A stretch of DNA of 6,429 nt from an uncultured Eubacteriales bacterium (GCA_900313775.1 OMSP01000226.1:1-6429), one strand, 5' to 3'; counted from the first letter of the stretch, positions 1 to 6,214 are shown. Numbers and translations are program-made. Notes: generated from the sequence alone by a model not told the origin.

Positions 1-2
1 AA

Positions 3-46
3 ATTATATCGCGTGCGACTTTATGGACATATTATATCGCGTGCGA
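3..46. repeat. Tandem 16-bp direct repeat, paired operator copies
   Basis: ATTATATCGCGTGCGA occurs exactly at 3-18 and again at 31-46, a start-to-start distance of 28 bp. The right copy is the left part of a perfect palindrome (26-57). The left copy keeps the palindromic core TCGC-GT-GCGA but its outer right arm is degenerate. Two copies nearly three helical turns apart next to a promoter suggest two repressor dimers on roughly the same DNA face. The repressor is not identified. Confidence 0.75.
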
Positions 47-52
47 TATAAT
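24..52 (+). promoter_or_regulatory. Possible rightward promoter from the same palindrome
   Basis: Because the element is symmetrical, the plus strand also carries TGGACA (24-29), 17 nt, then TATAAT (47-52), one mismatch from consensus. A transcript starting near 59 would meet the hairpin at 100-136 almost at once and would be only about 80 nt long, with no supported reading frame. It could give a short RNA or merely be a by-product of the symmetry. Confidence 0.35.
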
Positions 53-57
53 ATGTC
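26..57. promoter_or_regulatory. Perfect 15-bp inverted repeat, repressor operator
   Basis: GACATATTATATCGC (26-40) and its exact reverse complement (43-57) flank a 2-bp GT centre. The palindrome spans the -35 to -10 region of a leftward promoter, so a bound dimeric repressor would block RNA polymerase. AT-rich arms with a CGC-N2-GCG core resemble operators of winged-helix dimers such as the MarR/OhrR family. That family assignment is a guess from shape only. TetR-type or other dimeric regulators are equally possible. Confidence 0.8.
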
Positions 58-59
58 AA
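31..59 (-). promoter_or_regulatory. Consensus sigma-A promoter reading leftward out of the window
   Basis: On the minus strand TTGACA (59-54) is followed by exactly 17 nt and TATAAT (36-31), a perfect match to the vegetative consensus. Transcription should start near position 24. The second operator copy (18-3) would then lie just downstream of the start. The gene served lies to the left of position 1 and is not visible. Such a strong promoter buried in a perfect palindrome fits a normally repressed, highly inducible gene. Confidence 0.8.
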
Positions 60-99
60 GCGATTGTCTAGTATTCATGAGAAATAAGTATAATGCAAT

Positions 100-136
100 A
101 ACAAGACCCGGAGTCATGTTGACTCCGGGTCTTGTT
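100..136 (-). terminator. Strong hairpin terminator after the biotin/NSS operon
   Basis: A 17-bp perfect stem (100-116 with 120-136) closes on a 3-nt loop. It begins 33 bp beyond the stop codon of the NSS transporter gene. On the minus strand the stem ends in CTTGTTATT, a modest U-rich tail. The plus-strand side is also U-rich (CTTGTT, then TTTGTTTT a little further), so it probably works in both directions. It insulates the operon from the regulated promoter at 31-59. Confidence 0.85.
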
Positions 137-169
137 CAATACATTTGTTTTACTAAGGTCGTGCCCGAT

Positions 170-1507
170 CTATCGCCATGCAAACGACTTCAGGCCCAGC
201 ACATAGATAACAACGATCAGGACCGGCACAATATACTTAAAGACCGGCTTCATCCATGAACGGATCTTCAGACCTTTTCCGGCATTGGCTTCGGCAACGA
301 ACTTATCCCAGCCCCATCCGAAACGGTCGCTGCAGCAAAACAGCGCAAAGATAAATGCTCCGATCGGCAGTAAGTTCGTGCTGACTATGAAATCCCAGAA
401 ATCAAGCCACGCCGTGCCATCGGCAAACGGCTGAAAATGCAGGACGCTGTAACCCAGCGCTGTCGTCAGCGAGATCAGGAAGATGCCGACACCGCAGACA
501 ATACTTCCCTTGACGCGGCTCCAGCCGGTCAGCTCACGGATACAGGCGAGTATATTTTCAAAAACGGCAAGTTCCGTCGAGAATGCGGCAAAGACCATGA
601 AAAGGAAGAACAGGCTTCCCCATACCCTGCCGCCTGCCATATTGTTAAATACGGTAGCCATCGTATCAAACAGCAGTGAGGGCCCTGCGTTGACCTCGAT
701 ATGGTAACTGAAGCAGGCAGGAAAGATGATCAGCCCTGCAACGATCGCTACGAAAGTATCCAGCAGGATGATATTGACCGACTCACCCATAAGGCTCCTC
801 TCTTTGCCGATATAACTGCCGAAGATCGCCATACATCCGATACCGAGCGAAAGTGTGAAAAACGCCTGATTCATGGCCGCAACCACGACCGAGACCGATA
901 TCTTGGAAAAGTCGGGAACCAGATAAAACGCCAGACCTTTACCGCCGCCGGGAAGCAGCATGCTGTGCACGGCAAGCACAAGCATCAGCACCATCAGCAG
1001 CGACATCAGAAGCTTTGTCACGCGTTCCAGTCCCCCCTGAAGATTGAAGCAAAGAACAAAGAAACCGACCGCCACAGCCACAGCCAGATAGCCGGTATTG
1101 ACGCCGGGATTCGTGATCATGGCCATAAAACCGAGGTCCGCACTTTTTCCCGTAAGAAAGCGCACAAAATAGTAGATCATCCATCCCGTTACTACGGTGT
1201 AAAAAGCCATCAGACAGATATTGCCGATCAGCGATACATACCCGTGGATATGCCATTTCTGACCGGGCTTCTCCAGTTTCTGATACATCCTGACCGGGCT
1301 GGCCTGCGAGGCCCTTCCCATTGCAAACTCCATAGTCAGCACCGGGAGTCCCAGCACAAGCAGACAGAGCAGATAGATAAGCACGAATCCGCCTCCGCCG
1401 TTTTGTCCGCACATCCAGGGAAACTTCCAGATGTTGCCGCATCCGATCGCGCAACCGGCACTCAACAGGATAAACCCCAATCTTGATCCAAGTCTTTCTC
1501 TCTCCAT
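170..1507 (-). CDS. Sodium-dependent amino-acid transporter, NSS/SLC6 family
   Basis: A 445-residue inner-membrane symporter of the sodium:neurotransmitter symporter (NSS, LeuT/MhsT-like) family, which uses the Na+ gradient to import amino acids or related small amines. Hallmarks visible: the unwound TM1 segment GNIWKFPW (residues 24-31) after the conserved SAGCAIGCG, QNGGGGF (35-41), EFAMGR near the end of TM2 (60-65) and FFTLSLGIG in TM6 (216-224). LLDTFVAIVAG in TM7 has Asp250 where LeuT has the Na1 ligand Asn286; bacterial relatives commonly carry Asp there (from memory). I count 11 hydrophobic segments, as in the short bacterial MhsT/TnaT-like branch. The ATG at 1507 is chosen because AGGAAGG lies 9 nt upstream; the ATG at 1516 abuts that sequence directly. 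It follows birA by 25 bp, so it is probably the last gene of the biotin operon. Substrate cannot be read from the sequence. Confidence 0.9.
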   Translation of the reverse strand: MERERLGSRLGFILLSAGCAIGCGNIWKFPWMCGQNGGGGFVLIYLLCLLVLGLPVLTMEFAMGRASQASPVRMYQKLEKPGQKWHIHGYVSLIGNICLMAFYTVVTGWMIYYFVRFLTGKSADLGFMAMITNPGVNTGYLAVAVAVGFFVLCFNLQGGLERVTKLLMSLLMVLMLVLAVHSMLLPGGGKGLAFYLVPDFSKISVSVVVAAMNQAFFTLSLGIGCMAIFGSYIGKERSLMGESVNIILLDTFVAIVAGLIIFPACFSYHIEVNAGPSLLFDTMATVFNNMAGGRVWGSLFFLFMVFAAFSTELAVFENILACIRELTGWSRVKGSIVCGVGIFLISLTTALGYSVLHFQPFADGTAWLDFWDFIVSTNLLPIGAFIFALFCCSDRFGWGWDKFVAEANAGKGLKIRSWMKPVFKYIVPVLIVVIYVLGLKSFAWR

Positions 1508-1532
1508 TCTCCTCATCCTTCCTATAAGGCAG

Positions 1533-2555
1533 TCAGACCCGTATACTGACCTCGCCTGAGGCCAGTGTCTCGCGCGTGCCGTCCCCGTACTCCACAAGAA
1601 GACGACAATCGTCATCGACGGACAGCGCCCGCGCCGGTCGTGACTGACCGCCGGCTATCACATCAATCTCACGGCCGACCACGAAACACCTCTCCTGATA
1701 AGCGTGTACATAGGCCGGGAGCTGTCCGTCGTCTTTGCGTTCGATCTCCTCCCTATAATAACATATAAACTGCCGGATGAAAGCAGCAATCAACCGGTTC
1801 TTGGCACCGCCGGTCCTCTCCGTCAGAATGGCGCCCGCCCGTTCGCGTATCTCTTCCGGAAATCCTCCCTCGGGCTCATATACATTAAAGCCGATACCCA
1901 ACACCGCATAGTCCAGTGCTCCGCTCTCCAGATCGAGACCGGCCTCAGTCAGGATACCTACCACTTTCTTGCCGGCTAAATAGACATCGTTGACCCACTT
2001 GATCTGAGCGCCATGCACATCCATGTCCGCTGATTCGGTCAACTCGTCTATCGCATGGCAGGCGGCGATCGCCGCCATAGTAGTAAACCTGGCAGCCCGC
2101 TCTGCGGTAAAGCCTTCAGGACGCAGGAGTATGCTCAGATACACACCCGAATCATCCGGCGAGTAGAAGCTCCGTCCGGCGCGTCCCTTGCCCGCCGTCT
2201 GTGCGGATGCCACGATGACGGTACCGTCCGGCGCGCCTGCCGCAGCCTTTTCTTTCAGGATATCGTTGGTGGAAGTGACCTCCTGCTCGACATCTAAACT
2301 GACCAACGACTTGGTTTTTGAGTCTTCGGACAAGTACTTCAGGATCCCTGCTTTTGAGATCAGATCACTCTCCTCCGACAGACAATACCCTTTATGGCGC
2401 ACTGCTTCGATCGGATAGCCTTCCCTGCGCAGTGCCTCGACTGCCTTCCAGACAGCAGCCCGTGACACGGCAAGCGAGGATGCGATCTCCTCCCCCGAGA
2501 CGTAAACTCCTCTTTTCATCTCAAGCAAAGCAAGCAGCTCATCCTTAGTGGCCAT
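1533..2555 (-). CDS. birA: Bifunctional biotin-protein ligase / biotin repressor BirA
   Basis: A 340-residue cytoplasmic BirA. It makes biotinyl-AMP from biotin and ATP, attaches biotin to carboxylase/decarboxylase subunits, and as the holo-dimer represses biotin genes. An N-terminal winged helix-turn-helix (about residues 4-58; YVSGEEIASSLAVSRAAVWK) precedes the ligase domain. Ligase motifs: STND (95-98), the biotinyl-AMP loop AGKGRAGR (121-128), KWVND (187-191; E. coli has KWPND) and KKVVGILTE (196-204), then GIGFNV. A C-terminal SH3-like region (about 290-340) is present, so it is the full-length two-function form. The ATG at 2555 has AGGAG 7 nt upstream; a longer reading to 2636 lacks homology. 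Its start overlaps the upstream DUF1284 gene by 11 bp, suggesting coupled translation. The BirA-type operator before bioY implies autoregulation. Confidence 0.95.
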   Translation of the reverse strand: MATKDELLALLEMKRGVYVSGEEIASSLAVSRAAVWKAVEALRREGYPIEAVRHKGYCLSEESDLISKAGILKYLSEDSKTKSLVSLDVEQEVTSTNDILKEKAAAGAPDGTVIVASAQTAGKGRAGRSFYSPDDSGVYLSILLRPEGFTAERAARFTTMAAIAACHAIDELTESADMDVHGAQIKWVNDVYLAGKKVVGILTEAGLDLESGALDYAVLGIGFNVYEPEGGFPEEIRERAGAILTERTGGAKNRLIAAFIRQFICYYREEIERKDDGQLPAYVHAYQERCFVVGREIDVIAGGQSRPARALSVDDDCRLLVEYGDGTRETLASGEVSIRV

Positions 2556-2985
2556 ATGTTTTCTCCTGTGTAATTGATTGTACGAGCAGGCATTCTTCTG
2601 TCCATGCGCAGTCACCGCAGATCGCAGTGCGAACATCCGCAGTCAAAGATTCTCTCACTTGACTCATCCATTCGTCAAATGCCGCAGTCCCCTCGCACAG
2701 ATGCAGAAAACCGAGTGTCCTCTCATCGTAACCGTACACTAAGCTGTCGTGATCACAGACGCCCTCATCTGTCTTGTGCGGGCAGGCAGCACAGAGATCG
2801 TCAACGCCCGACCTCAGATAAACCAATGTATCCTGATGCCTTTTCAGCAGAGCAGACACTTCCGTCATCCGCTTCACGAATGCTGCACTGTATCCCTTTC
2901 CCTGAAAACCCATCAGACACAGCAGATGGTGCGGACGCAGGCAGATCTCTCCGGCTCCCGTTTTATCTGACCGTGAATCAGTCAT
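2545..2985 (-). CDS. DUF1284 Cys-rich protein, putative iron-sulfur binding
   Basis: A 146-residue soluble protein matching DUF1284, recognised by RPHHLLCLMGFQGKGYS (17-33). It has nine cysteines: C15, C23, C65, C68, C77, C97, C123, C126 and C132. The clusters CAACPHKTDEGVC (65-77) and CGDC-x5-C (123-132) look able to hold a metal or Fe-S centre, which is why the family is often described as iron-sulfur binding. No reaction is established to my knowledge. The ATG at 2985 overlaps the bioY stop as ATGA and has AGAGGA just upstream. Its stop lies inside the birA start. This tight packing between biotin transporter and biotin repressor/ligase suggests co-translation with biotin genes. A biotin-related role is inference from context only. 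Confidence 0.85.
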   Translation of the reverse strand: MTDSRSDKTGAGEICLRPHHLLCLMGFQGKGYSAAFVKRMTEVSALLKRHQDTLVYLRSGVDDLCAACPHKTDEGVCDHDSLVYGYDERTLGFLHLCEGTAAFDEWMSQVRESLTADVRTAICGDCAWTEECLLVQSITQEKTYGH

Positions 2986-3578
2986 CCCTGATCCTCTCCC
3001 TGAGACAGCTCCAGCACATGCGCCCTGACCAGGACGCTCCTGAGCAGAACACCGAGAGTCCCGGCGACAATGATCTTGATCAATGCTGTCGGCAAAAACG
3101 GCACGACACAAAGCAGGAACGCCTCCTTCAGGCTTCCCTTGGTCGCCACGGCAAACCAGACCATGCCGACGATATAATTGATGACAGCTCCGGACACCAG
3201 ACCGGCGTAGACAGCTCCCCATCCTGCAGCGTGTCTGCCGTGATCACGAAGCCGGTCAGCAAAGCGCATACCCATGCCGGCGAGCCACGCCATCAGAGGG
3301 AATGACACGATGAATCCACCGGTGACCCCGAGTACGATGCCGGGTCCTCCGGTAAATCCCGCAAAGACAGGTACTCCGACAAAACCCAACAGTACATAGA
3401 GCAGAGTAGCCAAAGTCCCGCGTTTCGCTCCGAGCACGATCCCGGCCAGCGGGACCGCAAGTGTCTGCAGCGTCATCGGCACACCACTCGGCATCGGGAT
3501 GGCAAGCTGTGCCATAACGGCGATGATGGCGGCGAACACCGCTATATAGATCGTATCCTTCACTCTTGTCTGTTGCAT
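2982..3578 (-). CDS. bioY: BioY, substrate-binding component of the biotin ECF transporter
   Basis: A 198-residue integral membrane protein that captures biotin and, in group II ECF systems, docks to a shared EcfA-EcfA'-EcfT energising module encoded elsewhere; none is present here. Family hallmarks: IPMPSGVPMTLQTLAVPLAG (27-46), LGAKRGTLATLLYVLLGFVGVPVFAG (49-74), GPGIVLGVTGGFIVSFP (78-94) and a late segment around FLPTALIKIIVAGTLG (161-176). About six hydrophobic segments and the length fit BioY. The ATG at 3578 is preceded by GGGAGG at 7 nt, favouring it over the in-frame ATG at 3602, which lies near the predicted start of the RNA. First gene of the operon, with a BirA operator overlapping its promoter. 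Confidence 0.95.
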   Translation of the reverse strand: MQQTRVKDTIYIAVFAAIIAVMAQLAIPMPSGVPMTLQTLAVPLAGIVLGAKRGTLATLLYVLLGFVGVPVFAGFTGGPGIVLGVTGGFIVSFPLMAWLAGMGMRFADRLRDHGRHAAGWGAVYAGLVSGAVINYIVGMVWFAVATKGSLKEAFLLCVVPFLPTALIKIIVAGTLGVLLRSVLVRAHVLELSQGEDQG

Positions 3579-3581
3579 AAA

Positions 3582-3632
3582 GAAACCTCCCGTTACTCTC
3601 AAACCTTCTTTGAAAGTATAGTGGGAGGTTTC
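3582..3632 (-). promoter_or_regulatory. Inverted repeat covering the bioY ribosome-binding site
   Basis: GAAACCTCCC (plus strand 3582-3591) is perfectly inverted at 3623-3632, with 31 bp between. The arm at 3582-3591 contains the bioY Shine-Dalgarno (GGGAGG on the minus strand). The other arm lies between the -10 and -35 boxes of the bioY promoter, so it is absent from RNA started there. It would be present only in RNA reading through from the feo operon, where it could pair and hide the ribosome-binding site. The repeat is certain; function is inferred. Confidence 0.5.
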
Positions 3633-3643
3633 CTGTTTGTCAA
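3615..3643 (-). promoter_or_regulatory. Promoter of the bioY-DUF1284-birA-NSS operon
   Basis: Minus strand TTGACA (3643-3638), 17 nt, TATACT (3620-3615). The predicted start near 3608 gives a leader of about 30 nt before the bioY ATG at 3578. The -35 hexamer is part of the right half of the BirA operator (as read on the minus strand), so repression by occlusion is expected. Confidence 0.85.
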
Positions 3644-3668
3644 CTGATTTGCTGTATTCAGTTTACAA
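3637..3668. promoter_or_regulatory. BirA biotin operator
   Basis: TTGTCAAC (3637-3644), 16 nt, GTTTACAA (3661-3668). The halves are inverted repeats with one mismatch and match the known Firmicutes BirA pattern of TTGTnAAC and GTTnACAA halves about 14-16 nt apart. The operator overlaps the bioY -35 box. BirA charged with biotinyl-AMP should dimerise here when biotin is plentiful and shut off uptake, and also its own gene. Confidence 0.88.
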
Positions 3669-3686
3669 TTGTCTTTCCGGCTGTCG

Positions 3687-3836
3687 TCACAACTCGCAGT
3701 GATTCTTCGGGCAGTCTCCGGCGTATGGACAGCCGATGCATTTATTGCCCTTTTTCTTCTCTTTAACGATGTAGCGCACCGCCAGGAAGACGATCAACAC
3801 CAATATGATAACTGAAACAATAGTTGCCGCGTTCAT
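3687..3836 (-). CDS. FeoB-associated Cys-rich membrane protein
   Basis: A 49-residue protein beginning MNAATIVSVIILVLIVF. One N-terminal membrane helix (about residues 4-24) is followed by a basic stretch RYIVKEKKKGNK and a short tail CIGCPYAGDCPKNHC with C33, C36, C42 and C47 (CxxC-x5-C-x4-C). This layout is the FeoB-associated Cys-rich membrane protein family, found after feoB in many Firmicutes and proposed to serve in place of FeoC. The positively charged region places the Cys tail in the cytoplasm, where it could bind iron, sense redox state or contact FeoB. These roles are proposals. AGGTGA lies 4 nt before the ATG at 3836, and the gene starts 31 bp after feoB. No convincing terminator follows before the bioY promoter. 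Confidence 0.88.
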   Translation of the reverse strand: MNAATIVSVIILVLIVFLAVRYIVKEKKKGNKCIGCPYAGDCPKNHCEL

Positions 3837-3867
3837 AGAATCACCTCTGTGAACATTTTACCACATA

Positions 3868-5883
3868 TCAGGCCGCGTTGGCCGTATCTTTCTGATGCAG
3901 GGTGTACTGCTCGTCGAAGTGAGCGCGCACCTTGCGGGCGATCATCACGATGACAAAGGCGATGACCAGTACCGCGATCAGACCCGGCACGAATCCTCTT
4001 GCAAAATGACCCTCGGTAAACAGCGTTCCGAACTGATTGACCAAAAAGGCTATCGTATATCCGGTCGCCAGCTGCAGACCGATCGCGCTCCACAGCCACC
4101 CTTTGCTGCGCATCTCGGAATTCATCGCGCCGATGGCAGCAAAGCAGGGCGGCGTATAGAGATTGAAGAAGAGGTAGGCGAGCGCCGTGACACTTGTCAG
4201 TCCCATGGTCGCTGCGACCGTATTGGCACCGCCCGTCATGGCCAGCTCATCGACATCGATAAACTTGGTCAGGGCAAAGACGACTGCCAGTGTGCCGACG
4301 ACGTTTTCCTTCGCAATAAAGCCTGTGACCGCTGCTGCGGCCAGCTGCCAGGCGCCGAATCCGAGCGGAATAAGGAGGAATGCAAACGGTGTTGCGATCG
4401 TTGCAAGGATGGAAGTGTTTTCCGCGCCTTCCTCGACGACCTGGAAGTGCCAATTGTATGTCTGCATCAACTGTACGACCAGGTTGCAGACCAGGATGAT
4501 AGTTGCGGCCTTGATTATATAAGCCTTCGCGCGCTCAAGCATGGAGAAGAACGCCCTCTTCAGGCTCGGCCATTTCCACTTGGGGAACTCAATGATAAAG
4601 AAGGATTTTCTGTACTTATAACCGGTTATTCCCTTGATCAGCAGTGCACCGACAAAAATCAGCACAAGGCCGAGGAAATAACTGACAAAACTGACCCAGC
4701 TGGCGCCTGCAAAGAAAGCTCCCGCAAACAATGCGATGACCGGGATCTTGGCACCGCAGGGGATAAAAGTCGTCAGCATGGTCGTCGCTCTTCTCTCGCG
4801 CTCATCTCGGATCGTGCGGCAGGCCATGATGGCCGGGATACCGCAGCCGGTCCCGATGACGATCGGGATGACTGACTTGCCGGAAAGGCCTACGCGCTTA
4901 AAGATTGGATCGAGCACAGCGCTGACACGGGACATATATCCGCAGTCCTCCAGCAGCGCGATCAAAAAATACATGACCATGACCAGCGGCAGGAAGCCGA
5001 CGACTGCGCCGACACCGCCGATGATGCCGTCCGCGATGATCGTGCTGAGCACCGGCGGGGCGGAAGCCATCTTATCCGCTACAAATCCCTGGAAAGTGTT
5101 GATCCAGCCGACCAGCCAGTCCGCGATAAACGGTCCGAGCTTGGCCTGAGAGATCATAAACACCAGATACATGACACCGGCAAAGACCAGGATACCTGCT
5201 ATCGGATTGGTCAGTACCGCGTCAAGCTTGTCGGTGCCGGTCGTTTCGCTGGACAACTGCTCACGCACTTCAACTTCTCTAACAATGTCGTTTGCAAACG
5301 CAAAACGCTTGCGGTCCTCGGAATCGACAGCATTTTTGTCGTGCAGATCGATATCCGCCTGAACATAAGGAGCTTTCTGGCCCTTGCCATTGGCGGCAAC
5401 AGCTGCGTCGATCACTTTCTTGAGATCGTCGTGACCGCTCGCCGTGGAGACCGTCTTGATGACCGGACAGCCAAGTTTAGCCTGAAGTTTCTCCACATCG
5501 ATCTGTGTATGTTCCTTGTCATTGATATCACTCTTGTTCAGAGCGACCACCACCGGAACGCCGAGTTCAAGCAGCTGAGTCGTAAAGAACAGACTCCGGC
5601 TTAAGTTTGTCGCGTCCACGATATTGATGATCGCATCCGGATGCTCGTCACGCACATATTCGCTCGTGATGCCCTCCTCCGGAGTGAAGGGTGACATGGA
5701 GTAAGCACCGGGCAAGTCGACAGCAATGACTTCTTCCTTCCCCGCAAACTCTTCCTTGACCGGAAATTCCTTCCGCCCGACTGTAACACCGGCCCAGTTT
5801 CCGATCTTCTCATTTCTTCCCGTCAGGGCATTGTACATCGTCGTCTTGCCGCTGTTGGGATTGCCAGCAAATGCTATTCTCAT
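3868..5883 (-). CDS. feoB: Ferrous iron transport protein FeoB
   Basis: A complete 671-residue FeoB, the inner-membrane Fe2+ importer with an N-terminal cytosolic G domain. G motifs: G1 GNPNSGKTT (7-15), G2 Thr34 in GNWAGVTV, G3 DLPG (56-59), G4 NKSD (116-119) and a G5-like STASG (146-150). A helical GDI spacer (about 165-225) leads into the membrane part from about residue 228. The two inverted Gate-type regions are visible: GTGCGIPAIMACRTIRDERE (344-363) with PCGAKIPVIALFAG (375-388), and GFGAWQLAAAAVTGFIAKEN (508-527) with LYTPPCFAAIGAM (575-587). Slightly shorter than the E. coli protein but without a visible gap. AAGG lies 7 nt before the ATG. It starts 15 bp after feoA and precedes the Cys-rich accessory gene, so one iron-regulated transcript is expected. 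Confidence 0.97.
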   Translation of the reverse strand: MRIAFAGNPNSGKTTMYNALTGRNEKIGNWAGVTVGRKEFPVKEEFAGKEEVIAVDLPGAYSMSPFTPEEGITSEYVRDEHPDAIINIVDATNLSRSLFFTTQLLELGVPVVVALNKSDINDKEHTQIDVEKLQAKLGCPVIKTVSTASGHDDLKKVIDAAVAANGKGQKAPYVQADIDLHDKNAVDSEDRKRFAFANDIVREVEVREQLSSETTGTDKLDAVLTNPIAGILVFAGVMYLVFMISQAKLGPFIADWLVGWINTFQGFVADKMASAPPVLSTIIADGIIGGVGAVVGFLPLVMVMYFLIALLEDCGYMSRVSAVLDPIFKRVGLSGKSVIPIVIGTGCGIPAIMACRTIRDERERRATTMLTTFIPCGAKIPVIALFAGAFFAGASWVSFVSYFLGLVLIFVGALLIKGITGYKYRKSFFIIEFPKWKWPSLKRAFFSMLERAKAYIIKAATIILVCNLVVQLMQTYNWHFQVVEEGAENTSILATIATPFAFLLIPLGFGAWQLAAAAVTGFIAKENVVGTLAVVFALTKFIDVDELAMTGGANTVAATMGLTSVTALAYLFFNLYTPPCFAAIGAMNSEMRSKGWLWSAIGLQLATGYTIAFLVNQFGTLFTEGHFARGFVPGLIAVLVIAFVIVMIARKVRAHFDEQYTLHQKDTANAA

Positions 5884-5898
5884 ATGGCTACCTTCTTT

Positions 5899-6120
5899 CT
5901 ATATATCAACTGCTGCTGCCAGCTGGTTGTCAATATTGTACCGGCCGTCTTTGATCACGACGACACAGCTCTTCCTCTTCTTTGAAATAAGCGTGATCGG
6001 CTCGCCGCTGTAACAGCCGAGCCGGAACAGAAAAGCGTTCATATCCTCATCGTCCGTATTGATCCCCTGAATGGTGTATGTCTCACCGGGATCTCCCTCC
6101 AATAATGTCATCAGATTCAT
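5899..6120 (-). CDS. feoA: Ferrous iron transport protein FeoA
   Basis: A 73-residue cytosolic SH3-like protein of the FeoA family, an accessory needed for full FeoB activity and thought to contact its cytoplasmic domain. Recognisable features: MNLMTLLEGDPGETYTIQGI at the N-terminus, the core FRLGCYSGEPITLIS (32-46), and the end VVVIKDGRYNIDNQLAAAVDI with the usual late alanine-rich strand. Length is typical. The ATG at 6120 is preferred because GAGG lies 7 nt upstream; the in-frame ATG at 6135 has a poorer site. First gene of the feo operon, with a leader of about 70 nt after a promoter crowded with metal-repressor-like sites. Confidence 0.93.
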   Translation of the reverse strand: MNLMTLLEGDPGETYTIQGINTDDEDMNAFLFRLGCYSGEPITLISKKRKSCVVVIKDGRYNIDNQLAAAVDI

Positions 6121-6164
6121 CTCTCTTCCTCGCATACCCGTTCTTCAGTTACTCTTCTTCAATG

Positions 6165-6214
6165 TTAGCCACAGCTAATTAGCCTTGGCTAACACTGATA
6201 TTAGCATAGGCTAA
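6165..6214. promoter_or_regulatory. Three TTAGC-N4-GCTAA operator sites, DtxR/IdeR-like
   Basis: Three 14-bp palindromes share TTAGC-N4-GCTAA: 6165-6178 (spacer CACA), 6179-6192 (TTAGCCTTGGCTAA) and 6201-6214 (spacer ATAG). The first two abut; the third starts 22 bp after the second. They cover the feoA -10 region, the predicted start site and the early leader. The core resembles the TTAG/CTAA content of DtxR/IdeR iron-repressor operators, and the position before feoAB supports an iron- or manganese-responsive repressor. A classical Fur box is not seen. The regulator itself is not in the window. Confidence 0.75.

Noticed and set aside
23..259. Plus-strand 78-codon reading frame starting inside the palindrome
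   Set aside because: It runs through the operator, the terminator stem and then antisense to the NSS gene. There is no ribosome-binding site and the product resembles no family.
701..1486. Long plus-strand reading frame of 261 codons opposite the NSS transporter
   Set aside because: The composition is highly charged, rich in His, Lys and Gln, as expected from the antisense of a membrane-protein gene. The minus-strand product has clear NSS motifs across the whole interval.
2986..3222. N-terminal extension of the DUF1284 gene inside bioY
   Set aside because: This upstream part is a shifted frame of bioY. Homology begins near RPHHLLC, and the ATG at 2985 has its own ribosome-binding site and an ATGA overlap.
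2574..3305. Plus-strand reading frame of 243 codons opposite DUF1284 and bioY
   Set aside because: It spans two well-supported minus-strand genes, has no ribosome-binding site and resembles no family.
3895..4875. Plus-strand reading frame of 326 codons opposite feoB
   Set aside because: Antisense shadow of feoB with low-complexity charged and Cys-rich composition and no recognisable domain. FeoB on the minus strand is intact and unambiguous here.
5884..6120. A riboswitch in or upstream of feoA
   Set aside because: The leader is only about 70 nt and is largely operator sequence plus ribosome-binding site. I see no structured aptamer-like arrangement.
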